This document shows, in pieces, positions 52,925-60,906 of a stretch of DNA of 64,000 nucleotides. Position 1 is the stretch's first letter; each line of letters begins with the position of its first letter. This DNA is from Arthrobacter terricola (GTDB lineage Bacteria; Actinomycetota; Actinomycetes; Actinomycetales; Micrococcaceae). Both the position numbers and the translations under genes were made by a program. Location: positions 62,001 through 126,000 of the forward strand of contig NZ_SMRU01000014.1 in NCBI RefSeq assembly GCF_004354015.1. Direction: 5' to 3'. The notes under the pieces are model-generated. The model made no database searches. It was not told the DNA's origin and was given only the letters and a program-made list of their open reading frames with translations.

Positions 52925-53868
52925 TGAGCACGGCAACAAGGCCAACCTCCGCAACGCGCCGTGGCGGTGCCGCCGCGAATAACCACCCAAACGGAAGGCA
53001 GCGCCAGCGCTGGCTGCCTTGGGCTTTCCTGGCTCCCACGATCGTGGGCATGGGCCTGTTCACGCTGGTGCCGATCGTGGCGTCCGTGGTCCTCGCCTTC
53101 TTCCGCTGGGACATCATCTCGCCACCAAGCTTCGTCGGTTTCGACAACTTCGCCCAAGTGGCCCAGGACCCCACGGTCCGCGTTTCGTTCCTGAACACCA
53201 TCGGGTTCGTAGTGGTGGCCGTAGCCTTGCAACTAGGACTGGCGCTCGCGTTGGCCATCATGGTGCAGGAGAAACTGCCGTCCTGGCTGCGCGTCTTCTT
53301 CCGGAGCGCGTTCTTCTTCCCGCTGATCCTGTCCGCCGCCTCGGTGTCCATCTTCATGCGGTACCTGTTCAACGAACAATTCGGCGTGGTCAACTGGCTC
53401 CTGTCCTTCATCGGCATCCCCGCCGTCCCGTGGCTGACGACGCCGACCGGTTCTGCCGCCGTCGTAATCCTTGTGTATGTGTGGCAGAACTTCGGGTTCT
53501 CGTTCCTGCTGTTCATCGGCGGCCTGGCGTCCATCCCGACGGAAACGTATGAGGCTGCGTCGCTCGACGGCGCCACCGGCTGGCGCAAGCACGTCCACGT
53601 GACGCTCCCGCTCCTAAGCCCAACCACCCTGGTTGCGTCGGTCATGGCCATCATCAACGCACTCCAGGTCTTCGACCAGCCCTACGTCCTGACCGGCGGC
53701 GGCCCCGGCGACTCCACACGGACCGCGGTGATGGTGATCTTCGAGTCCGCGTTCCAGCGTCTCGAGTTCGGCCAGGCCTCGGCGATCGGCGTGATCCTCA
53801 CGTTGATCATCATGGCCATCACCGCCCTCCAGTTCCGGCTCAGCAAACGATTCGTCTTCTACCAGTAA
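52924..53868 (+). CDS. ABC sugar transporter permease, MalF-type
   Basis: 314 residues, six TM helices, with the permease EAA loop as ETYEAASLDGATGWRKHVHVTLPLL (about 218-242), the coupling site for the ATPase. A 40-residue basic, disordered N-terminus precedes TM1. ATG overlaps the upstream stop by one base (TAATG). Confidence 0.92.
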   Translation: MSTATRPTSATRRGGAAANNHPNGRQRQRWLPWAFLAPTIVGMGLFTLVPIVASVVLAFFRWDIISPPSFVGFDNFAQVAQDPTVRVSFLNTIGFVVVAVALQLGLALALAIMVQEKLPSWLRVFFRSAFFFPLILSAASVSIFMRYLFNEQFGVVNWLLSFIGIPAVPWLTTPTGSAAVVILVYVWQNFGFSFLLFIGGLASIPTETYEAASLDGATGWRKHVHVTLPLLSPTTLVASVMAIINALQVFDQPYVLTGGGPGDSTRTAVMVIFESAFQRLEFGQASAIGVILTLIIMAITALQFRLSKRFVFYQ

Positions 53869-53876
53869 GGCCCGCC

Positions 53877-54764
53877 ATGACTACAACCTCAACCCGGCGT
53901 GTCGTCGTCGGGCAGCCCTTGCCAGACCGCACCGTGAAGCGCAAGAAGCGTAACTGGAGCATGGCCGGACGAATCGTGCTGCTGGCTATCGCGTCCGTGT
54001 TCATCCTCGGACCGGTGTTGTGGACCTTGTCCACCTCGCTCCGGCCACCCGCGGAATCATTCCAACTGCCGCCGTCGTTCCTCCCGATCAATCCCGACTT
54101 CAGCTCCTACGGACAAGTCTTCAAGCAGCTCAACATCATGTTGCTGGTGCTGAACAGCGCGCTCGTGACAGGACTGATCGCCGTCGGGCAGATGTTGACG
54201 TCGGCGCTGGCCGGCTACGCGTTCGCGAACCTGAAGTTCAGGGGCCGTGGGGCACTGTTCTCGATCGTGCTGGCCACGATGATGGTGCCTGTTCAGGTGA
54301 CGATCGTTCCGGTCTTCATGCTGATCCGCGGCATGGGCCTCTCGGACACGCTGCTCGCGCTGATCCTCCCGGCGCTCCCGACGGCGTTCGGCACCTTCCT
54401 GATGCGCCAGTACTTCCTGGGGCTCCCGGCTGACCTGGGTGAAGCCGCCGCGATCGACGGCGCCTCGCCTTGGCGCACGTTCCGTTCGGTATACGCGCCC
54501 TTGGCCGTTCCCGGCATGGCGATCGTGGGAATCCTCGCGTTCAACTACCACTGGAACGAGTTCTTCAGGCCCCTCATCATGACCATCTCCGAACAAAACT
54601 TCACCCTGCCCCTTGGCCTCGTGTCCCTCCAAGGCAACCTCGGCACCGGCAGCATCTCCGTGGTGCTGGCAGGCGTGATCCTGTCCATGATTCCGGCACT
54701 GGTGGTGTTCATGTTCGGCCAGCGTGCCCTGCGCGACGGCCTCACCGCCGGCACCGGCAAGTAA
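53877..54764 (+). CDS. ABC sugar transporter permease, MalG-type
   Basis: 295 residues, six TM helices, with the EAA loop GEAAAIDGASPWRTFRSVYAPL (about 183-204). It pairs with the MalF-type permease. It starts 8 bases after that gene. The operon encodes no ATPase, so the importer must use a shared MsiK-type ATPase encoded elsewhere (family knowledge). Confidence 0.92.
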   Translation: MTTTSTRRVVVGQPLPDRTVKRKKRNWSMAGRIVLLAIASVFILGPVLWTLSTSLRPPAESFQLPPSFLPINPDFSSYGQVFKQLNIMLLVLNSALVTGLIAVGQMLTSALAGYAFANLKFRGRGALFSIVLATMMVPVQVTIVPVFMLIRGMGLSDTLLALILPALPTAFGTFLMRQYFLGLPADLGEAAAIDGASPWRTFRSVYAPLAVPGMAIVGILAFNYHWNEFFRPLIMTISEQNFTLPLGLVSLQGNLGTGSISVVLAGVILSMIPALVVFMFGQRALRDGLTAGTGK

Positions 54765-54788
54765 GTTTCCCTACCCGAAAGGCCCCAG

Positions 54789-56183
54789 ATGACGGACCTC
54801 ATCTCCTCCACACCCTCCTTGGCCATGACAGCCATCCACCCCGATCCGGCATTCCCGCGCTTCCACCCGCGGCCTGCACAGGGCTGGATCAACGATCCCA
54901 ACGGCGTCAGCTACATCAACGGCCGCTACCACGTCTTCTTCCAGTACAATCCGGAGTCCGCCCGCCATCATCGGATCCATTGGGGCCATGTCAGCTCCCC
55001 GGACCTCGTGACGTGGGATGAGCATCCGGTGGCGCTGCGTCCGCAGGACGGCGGCCCTGATGAGTACGGTTGCTGGACCGGCGTGGTGACGGACGACGGC
55101 GGTGTCCCCACCGCTGCTTACTCCGGTGTCACCTCCGGCCACGGCCACTCGCAAGTGGTGATTTCCCGCGGTTCAGCGGATTTGGTCACTTGGGAGCAGA
55201 TCGGCCACGTGGCAGCGTCCATGCCGGCCGATCCGCTGGTTACCGCCGTCCGCGATCCGTTCCTTTTCCGCTTCAATGGCAAGCGCTACGCCATGCAGGG
55301 CGCCGGGCTCGCCAATGGACATGCTGCTCTCTTGCTCTACTCGGTGGAGGACATGTCCAGCTGGAAGTACGAAGGCATTTGGCTCACCACGGAAAATCCC
55401 GTGGCTGCCTCGCACACGCCGGCCGAGATCTGGGAGTGCCCGCAATTGGTCCGCGTGCCGTCCGACGGCGATGCGGAAGACGGCGGCGAAACCTGGGTCA
55501 TGATGTTCTCGCTGTGGCTTTCCGGCGACGACCATGAACACGCCAACGGCGTGGGCCACCTCATCGGTTCATTGACCGAGGATCCGCAGACCGGCCTGCC
55601 GATATTCACCCCCCGGTCAGGCGGAAGCTCGGACCTCGGCAGGGACTTCTATGCTCCGCAGATCGTCCAGCTCGAATCGCCGACCGCAGGGCCGAAAGCC
55701 CTTTTGTGGGGCTGGGCCAACGAAGGTCCGGGGCGCGACGGACGCCGCGGCCGGACCCAGGAAGAGATCGACGCCGCTGGGTGGGCTGGCGTGTTGACCC
55801 ACCCTCGCGTCCTGTCGGTCGAGAAGGGGGAATTGGTGGTCTCGCCCGCGCCCGAGGTTGAGGCCTATCGAGGACCTTTGCTTGCGGAGGGGGCTGCCGG
55901 CACGGTGTCTGTGCCGGCTTTCGCGGAGGCCCTGATTTCCGGTGCCTCGGGCGAAGTGCAACTGGTACTCGCCTCGGGAACGGAACGCCAAGTCGTCTTT
56001 ACGGGCCAGATGTCCCGCGGCGAAGAGCTGCGCATTTTCGTCGACGCATCACTCGTCGAGGTGTATCGGACAGGATCCGTGGCCACGACGCTCCGTGCCT
56101 ACCCGGCGCCCGGTGAGGAATGGATCCTTGAGCTTCCCGAAGGTGCGGCGGCCAGCGTCTGGGAACTGAGGCTCCCCGAATAG
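54789..56183 (+). CDS. GH32 beta-fructosidase, cytoplasmic
   Basis: 464 residues. Five-bladed propeller motifs: WINDPNG with nucleophile D36, the RDP aspartate D156 (AVRDPFLF), and the acid/base E216 in WECPQL. A C-terminal beta-sandwich (about 330-464) includes ELRIFVDASLVEVYR. It cleaves terminal fructose from sucrose, sucrose-6-phosphate or fructo-oligosaccharides. No signal peptide is present, so it acts on imported sugar, which fits the ABC importer. It is the last gene of the LacI-controlled operon. Confidence 0.92.
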   Translation: MTDLISSTPSLAMTAIHPDPAFPRFHPRPAQGWINDPNGVSYINGRYHVFFQYNPESARHHRIHWGHVSSPDLVTWDEHPVALRPQDGGPDEYGCWTGVVTDDGGVPTAAYSGVTSGHGHSQVVISRGSADLVTWEQIGHVAASMPADPLVTAVRDPFLFRFNGKRYAMQGAGLANGHAALLLYSVEDMSSWKYEGIWLTTENPVAASHTPAEIWECPQLVRVPSDGDAEDGGETWVMMFSLWLSGDDHEHANGVGHLIGSLTEDPQTGLPIFTPRSGGSSDLGRDFYAPQIVQLESPTAGPKALLWGWANEGPGRDGRRGRTQEEIDAAGWAGVLTHPRVLSVEKGELVVSPAPEVEAYRGPLLAEGAAGTVSVPAFAEALISGASGEVQLVLASGTERQVVFTGQMSRGEELRIFVDASLVEVYRTGSVATTLRAYPAPGEEWILELPEGAAASVWELRLPE

Positions 56184-56230
56184 GCGGCAGGCCGGCGTCG
56201 GGCCCTCAACAAATGACCACCTATGGCGAC

Positions 56231-56279
56231 CACTGCCGCCTCGAATTCCCGTTTTTCCGCGGATCCCGAGGCGGCAGTG
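56231..56279. terminator. Bidirectional terminator between the GH32 and lacI genes
   Basis: CACTGCCGCCTCG pairs perfectly with CGAGGCGGCAGTG with a 23-base loop, in the 115-base gap between the convergent GH32 and lacI genes. The loop contains a GTTTTT run. Confidence 0.7.
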
Positions 56280-56298
56280 CCGCGAAAATCGGTCAGTT

Positions 56299-57357
56299 TC
56301 AGCGGCTGGGCACGGGTCCCGTGGACTCGCGGACCACCAAGCGACAAGGAACCATGGTTTCCAGACCCGGATGGCCCTCGACGGTCGAGGATCCCGGGTT
56401 CTCGATCTGTTCCAGCAACATCGACATCGCCGCGGCTCCCATGTCCCGCAAGGGGAGGGCCATGGTGGTCAAGGCTGGAACCATGGTGGCGGCGATACGG
56501 AATTCGTCGTCGTACCCCATGATCGAGAGGTCCCGGGGCACGGACAGTCCCAGCCGCGCGGCCGCCAAGGCAACCCCGACGGCGAGGCGATCGTTCGCGC
56601 ACGCGATCGCGGTCGGGCGCTCGGCCGGGGACACGCCGTCGAGCATCTTCATGGCACCGTGGAAACCGTCGTCGATGTCCCAGCCAGCCATGATGATGCG
56701 GTCTTCACGGACCGGGATCGACGCCTCGGCCAGTGCCATCCGATGGCCCTCGACGCGCAACGGCACAGCCGGGGACGTCGCCGCGCCAGCCAGGAAAGCG
56801 ACCTCGCGATGCCCCAGCTGCAGCAAATGTCCAGTTGCTTCCCTGCCACCCGAGACCTCGTCCGGGATCACGTGATGCAGTTGGGGAGTGGGACTGTTGT
56901 CATAGCAATTGGCCAGGACGGACGGGACGCGGAGCATGCCGTGGGGGACGTCGAGCGGCTTCAAACCCACGGTCACGTACATGAGCCCATCGACTTGCCG
57001 GTCCAGGAGGGTTTCGACGGCGCTTTCGTCGCGGGACGCGTCGAGCTCGGTGTCCATCACCACAGTGACAAAGCCGTGGGCGCGCGCGACGTCGTCTGCC
57101 CCGCCAATGATGTTGCCGTCGAACGGGCTTACGACCACTTCGTCGGACACGATCCCGATCACCCGCGAGCGTTGGTTCCGCAAACTGAGGGCGATCGCGT
57201 TGGGGGAGTAGTTGAGGTCCGCCGCGGCTTGGCGGATGCGGTCCTGGCTTTCCTTGGCCACATTGCCGTCGCCCCGGCCGTTGAGCACCAGGGACACGGC
57301 ACTCCGCGAGACACCCGCCCTTTTGGCGACGTCGAGTGCGGTGGCCTTGCGCTGCAT
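56299..57357 (-). CDS. LacI-family repressor of the fructan operon
   Basis: 352 residues from ATG 57357 with AAGGAG 6 bases upstream; longer starts in the same frame have no RBS. The helix-turn-helix is TALDVAKRAGVSRSAVSLVLNGRG, with the hinge helix NYSPNAIALSLR near 50, then the periplasmic-binding-like sugar domain. It lies next to the fructan operon, convergent with it, and its own promoter (-10-like TAGAAT on the minus strand) is overlapped by an operator matching those at the operon. It probably senses a fructose-containing sugar. Confidence 0.9.
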   Translation of the reverse strand: MQRKATALDVAKRAGVSRSAVSLVLNGRGDGNVAKESQDRIRQAAADLNYSPNAIALSLRNQRSRVIGIVSDEVVVSPFDGNIIGGADDVARAHGFVTVVMDTELDASRDESAVETLLDRQVDGLMYVTVGLKPLDVPHGMLRVPSVLANCYDNSPTPQLHHVIPDEVSGGREATGHLLQLGHREVAFLAGAATSPAVPLRVEGHRMALAEASIPVREDRIIMAGWDIDDGFHGAMKMLDGVSPAERPTAIACANDRLAVGVALAAARLGLSVPRDLSIMGYDDEFRIAATMVPALTTMALPLRDMGAAAMSMLLEQIENPGSSTVEGHPGLETMVPCRLVVRESTGPVPSR

Positions 57358-57400
57358 GCGGGCTCCTTCGGCGGTTGTTCCGGTTCTGTGCTGCATTCTA

Positions 57401-57416
57401 CCTAACGCGTGTGAGG
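57401..57416. promoter_or_regulatory. LacI autoregulatory operator
   Basis: CCTAACGCGTGTGAGG matches the fructan-operon operator CCTAACACGTGTTAGG at 14 of 16 positions. It sits just upstream of a minus-strand -10-like TAGAAT (57393-57398) of lacI. Confidence 0.75.
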
Positions 57417-57452
57417 GTCGCCCGCGCAGATCCGGGGCGCTCGGCCCCGGTG

Positions 57453-57458
57453 TAAAGT
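57453..57458 (+). promoter_or_regulatory. Leaderless -10 box of menC
   Basis: TAAAGT, with 6 bases to the GTG start of menC and no Shine-Dalgarno sequence upstream. Confidence 0.45.
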
Positions 57459-57464
57459 TGCCGC

Positions 57465-58469
57465 GTGCCCGGTATTGTCCCCCCACTCGATGACCTCCTC
57501 GCCAGCGCACATGTGGTGTCCCTGCCCATGCGGGTGAAATTCCGCGGCATCATGGAGCGCGAAACCCTGCTGTTCCAAGGCCCCGCCGGCTGGGGTGAAT
57601 TCTGCCCCTTCCCCGAATATGGCGACTCCGAAGCGGCCCGTTGGCTTGCAGCCGCCGTCGAAGCCGCCTGGCAGGGTTTCCCCGCTCCGCTCAGGGACCT
57701 CATCCCCATCAACGCCACAGTTCCCGCCGTTCCCGCAGCCAAAGTTCCCGAGGTCCTCGAGCGCTTCGGCCGGGTGGACGCCGTCAAGGTCAAGGTTGCC
57801 GAGCGCGGACAGGAACTGGCCGACGACGTCGCGCGCGTCACCGCAGTCCGTGACGCCTTGCCGGACGCTGCAATCCGTGTGGACGCGAACGCCGGTTGGG
57901 ACGTGCTGCAGGCCGTCCAGGCACTTGGCCGCCTGTCCGCCGTCGGGCTCGAATACGCCGAGCAGCCGGTGCCACAGATCGAGGGCCTCGCGGAAGTCCG
58001 CCGCCGCCTCGCGCAGCAGGGCACGCCGGTCCCCATCGCCGCCGACGAATCCGTCCGCAAGGAAGACGACCCTCTCAAGGTCGCCCGGGCTGGCGCCGCG
58101 GACCTGATCGTGGTCAAGGTGGCGCCGCTTGGGGGAGTGCGGCGCGCGCTGGACATCGTCGCCCAAGCCGGGCTTCCCGCCGTCGTGAGCTCCGCGCTCG
58201 ATACCTCGGTGGGCATCCGCGCGGGCCTGGCGCTCGCGGCGTCGCTACCCGAGTTGCCGTACGCGTGCGGCTTGGGGACCGTGCGCCTGTTCGCCTCGGA
58301 CATCGCGCCGGATCCGTTAGTGCCCGACGACGGCGCCATCCGCGTGCGCGAAGCCGTCGCCGACGAGGGGCTGCTGGAGCGTTATGCGGCGTCCGCTGAA
58401 CGGCGCGACTGGTGGCTGGAGCGGCTCCGTCGCGTCCACGCCCTCCTGGATGCATCGACTGCTCCGTAA
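57465..58469 (+). CDS. menC: o-Succinylbenzoate synthase MenC
   Basis: 334 residues of the enolase superfamily, dehydrating SHCHC to o-succinylbenzoate in menaquinone synthesis. Catalytic residues are seen in order: KVKVA (Lys-x-Lys, near 108), RVDANAGW (Asp, near 137), EYAEQP (Glu, near 165), AADES (Asp, near 193) and IVVKVAP (Lys, near 216). The GTG start is set by the leaderless -10 box. Actinobacterial menC is typically near menD; here phoX is inserted between them. Confidence 0.9.
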   Translation: MPGIVPPLDDLLASAHVVSLPMRVKFRGIMERETLLFQGPAGWGEFCPFPEYGDSEAARWLAAAVEAAWQGFPAPLRDLIPINATVPAVPAAKVPEVLERFGRVDAVKVKVAERGQELADDVARVTAVRDALPDAAIRVDANAGWDVLQAVQALGRLSAVGLEYAEQPVPQIEGLAEVRRRLAQQGTPVPIAADESVRKEDDPLKVARAGAADLIVVKVAPLGGVRRALDIVAQAGLPAVVSSALDTSVGIRAGLALAASLPELPYACGLGTVRLFASDIAPDPLVPDDGAIRVREAVADEGLLERYAASAERRDWWLERLRRVHALLDASTAP

Positions 58470-58532
58470 GTGTCGTTTTCGGGCTGGGAGCCGGCGGGGA
58501 CAATAAATCAGACATTGCTGGGAAAAAGCTGG

Positions 58533-58551
58533 GAATTAACTCTGAATTAAC
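58533..58551 (+). promoter_or_regulatory. Pho-box-like direct repeat upstream of phoX
   Basis: GAATTAAC is repeated at 58533 and 58544, an exact 11-base period, the spacing expected for tandem PhoP dimers. It lies about 60 bases before the phoX ATG, where a phosphate-starvation activator would bind. Confidence 0.55.
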
Positions 58552-58612
58552 CAGTGATTCCGTTGGCGCTGTCAGGGTGGGGAAATCACTCACACCCCGG
58601 AAGGTATTCCCC

Positions 58613-60703
58613 ATGCCTGATTCATCCCGCAAGTTTGATTTGCTCCCCATGCTTGGCCATACGAAGGGCAAGCGCAGCCCCGTGACATGCGCCCTGAAGT
58701 GCGACAACGCCTGCTCGGGCGAGGTGTGCAACACCAGTTCGAACGGTTACTTCCGCGACATCGCCTCCGCGGCTGTCTCCCGCCGCACCGCCCTTGGTCT
58801 AGGCGCCGCGGGCGCGCTCGCCGTCGTACTCAGCGGCCTTGGTGCCCCGGAAAAGGCAGCGGCCGACGGCGGTCCCGGCCTCTCCGCGGCGGCGAAAGCG
58901 GGCTTCGACAAGAGCAAGCTCAAGTTTGCTCCCATCAAGCCGATGGACGCGTCGGTTGACGCGTTCACCGTGCCGGAAGGTTTTGCGTGGCGCCCGATCA
59001 TCCGTTGGGGCGATCCGCTGTTCGCCGATTCGCCGGCGTTCGACCTCGGTGCGCAGACGGCGGCCGCGCAAGCCCGCCAGTTCGGCTACAACAACGACTA
59101 CACGGACATCCTCCCCATTCCGGACTCCAAGGATCGCCGTGCCGTGCTCTTCACCAACCACGAGTACACCAACGAGAACATCATGTTCCCGGCCACCTTG
59201 GCCGCTGCGGAGGCTCGCGCTATCGGCCGCGCTGCTCACGGCCTCACCGTGGTTGAACTCGAGCGCAAGAACAAGAACAAGCCGTGGAACTACGTGCAGG
59301 GCGCGTCGCTCAACCGTCGTTTCCTGAGCGATACCACCTACGAACTCACCGGTCCGGCCGCCGGAACCGACCTCGTCAAGACCATCGACGACCCCTCCGG
59401 CCGGGCCATCAAGGGAACGTTGGGCAACTGCTCCGGCGGCACCACCCCGTGGGGCACCATCCTCTCCGGCGAGGAGAACTTCAACGGCTACTTCGTGGCG
59501 CCCGGAACCTCCGCCGAGGACAAGCGCTATGGCCTCACCAACAAGGCAACAGCGCGCAAATGGGAACTGGACGAGCCGCGCTTCAACACCAACAACGCCG
59601 GCTATGCCAACGAGACCAACCGCTTCGGCTGGATCGTGGAAGTAGACCCCTTCGACCCCACGTCCACACCGAAGAAGCACTCCGCGCTCGGCCGGTTCAA
59701 GCACGAGGGCGCCAACGTGATCGTCGCCGACTCGGGCCACGTGGTGGCCTACATGGGTGACGACGAACGCTTCGACTACCTCTACAAGTTCGTCTCCAAG
59801 GGCAAGTACATGCCCGGGAACTCGTCCGAAGCGCGCCGGAACAACATGGGACTCCTGGCCGAAGGCGACCTCTACGTTGCCAAGTTCACCGGCGACTCTC
59901 CCGCGGCCGAAATCGACGGCAGCGGAGCGCTTCCTTCGGATGGTGCCTTCGACGGTTCCGGCGAGTGGCTGCCTTTGGTGGTGGGCGGCGCCTCCCGTGT
60001 TCCGGGCATGTCGGTGCCTGAGGTCCTGGTCTACACCCGCCTCGCGGCGGACAGAGTGGGACCCACCAAGATGGACCGTTGCGAAGACGTCCAGCCGAGC
60101 CTCGAAACCGGCAAGGTATACGTGGTCTGCACCAACAACTCGGACCGCGGCAAGCCCGGCAAGGAAGGCGCCACCGAGGTCAACCCGCGTACCCTCAACC
60201 GCGACGGCCACATCGTGGAGATCACCGAAACGGGCGACCAGACCTCTACGCGTTTCAACTGGACGCTCCTGATGGTTTGTGGAGATCCGGCCAAGAACTC
60301 CTCCACATACTTCTCCGGCTTCCCGGCCGACAAGGTTTCGCCCATTTCCTGCCCCGACAACGTGGCCTTCGACTCCGTCGGCAACATGTGGATCGCGACC
60401 GACGGCGCGCCGTCGTCCATCGGATACGCCGACGGTTTGTTCAAGGTCACCTTGGAAGGCAGCGACCGCGGCAAGGTAGAGCAGTTCCTCGCCGTGCCGC
60501 GCGATGCCGAAACCTGTGGCCCGATTGTCCACGACGACGAGCGGACCGTGTTCGTCGCGGTCCAGCACCCGGGCGAAGAGGGTACGTTCGAGGCCCAGCA
60601 CTCCTACTTCCCGGACTACGTAGGCGCCGGCTCTGTGCCTGCCAAGGGCAAGGTCCGCGCTCCCCGCCCGTCCGTGGTCCAGGTGTACCGCACGGACGCC
60701 TAG
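58613..60703 (+). CDS. phoX: PhoX-family alkaline phosphatase, Tat-exported
   Basis: 696 residues from ATG 58613 (GGAAGG upstream). The N-terminus has a four-cysteine stretch (C26, C30, C34, C39) before a twin-arginine signal, SRRTALGLGAAGALAV (R57, R58), so the signal is unusually deep, as in other actinobacterial PhoX/DUF839 proteins. The beta-propeller part has VLFTNHEYTNENIMFP, CSGGTTPWGTILSGEENFNGYF, YMGDDERFDYLYKFVS and NVAFDSVGNMWIATDG. PhoX enzymes use an Fe/Ca cofactor to release phosphate from organic esters outside the cell. A Pho-box-like repeat lies upstream. Confidence 0.9.
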   Translation: MPDSSRKFDLLPMLGHTKGKRSPVTCALKCDNACSGEVCNTSSNGYFRDIASAAVSRRTALGLGAAGALAVVLSGLGAPEKAAADGGPGLSAAAKAGFDKSKLKFAPIKPMDASVDAFTVPEGFAWRPIIRWGDPLFADSPAFDLGAQTAAAQARQFGYNNDYTDILPIPDSKDRRAVLFTNHEYTNENIMFPATLAAAEARAIGRAAHGLTVVELERKNKNKPWNYVQGASLNRRFLSDTTYELTGPAAGTDLVKTIDDPSGRAIKGTLGNCSGGTTPWGTILSGEENFNGYFVAPGTSAEDKRYGLTNKATARKWELDEPRFNTNNAGYANETNRFGWIVEVDPFDPTSTPKKHSALGRFKHEGANVIVADSGHVVAYMGDDERFDYLYKFVSKGKYMPGNSSEARRNNMGLLAEGDLYVAKFTGDSPAAEIDGSGALPSDGAFDGSGEWLPLVVGGASRVPGMSVPEVLVYTRLAADRVGPTKMDRCEDVQPSLETGKVYVVCTNNSDRGKPGKEGATEVNPRTLNRDGHIVEITETGDQTSTRFNWTLLMVCGDPAKNSSTYFSGFPADKVSPISCPDNVAFDSVGNMWIATDGAPSSIGYADGLFKVTLEGSDRGKVEQFLAVPRDAETCGPIVHDDERTVFVAVQHPGEEGTFEAQHSYFPDYVGAGSVPAKGKVRAPRPSVVQVYRTDA

Positions 60704-60710
60704 GTTTTTC

Positions 60711-60890
60711 CCCGACGCCGGCTCACGTTTGGCCGGGTTTTTCCGGACGCGCGCTCACGTTTGGTCGGGTTTTTCCGGACGCGCGCTCACGTTTGGTCGG
60801 GTTTTTCCGGACGCGCGCTCACTCTCTTCAAGGGAGTGAGCGCGCGTTTGGGGTTTGGGTGCCCGATCTGAGCGGGCGTCGGATGGAGCG
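60711..60890. repeat. 32-bp-period tandem repeat, copy C of the dispersed family
   Basis: In plus orientation, units of TTTTTCCGGACGCGCGCTCAC plus GTTTGGTCGGG repeat every 32 bases from about 60712 to 60825. The reverse complement starts GTGAGCGCGCGTCCGG, the family core. The array ends in an inverted copy: CTCTTCAAGGGAGTGAGCGCGCGTTTGG and TGAGCGGGCGTCGG (60831-60882). It fills the gap between phoX and menD. Confidence 0.85.
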
Positions 60891-60894
60891 CTAA

Positions 60895-60900
60895 TAGACT
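60895..60900 (+). promoter_or_regulatory. Leaderless -10 box of menD
   Basis: TAGACT, with 6 bases to the GTG start of menD and no Shine-Dalgarno sequence. It lies directly after the repeat array. Confidence 0.45.
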
Positions 60901-60906
60901 GGTGCG

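Noticed and set aside
58799..60601. 600-residue minus-strand frame opposite phoX
   Set aside because: Antisense shadow of the clearly recognised PhoX gene; the sequence has no domain pattern.
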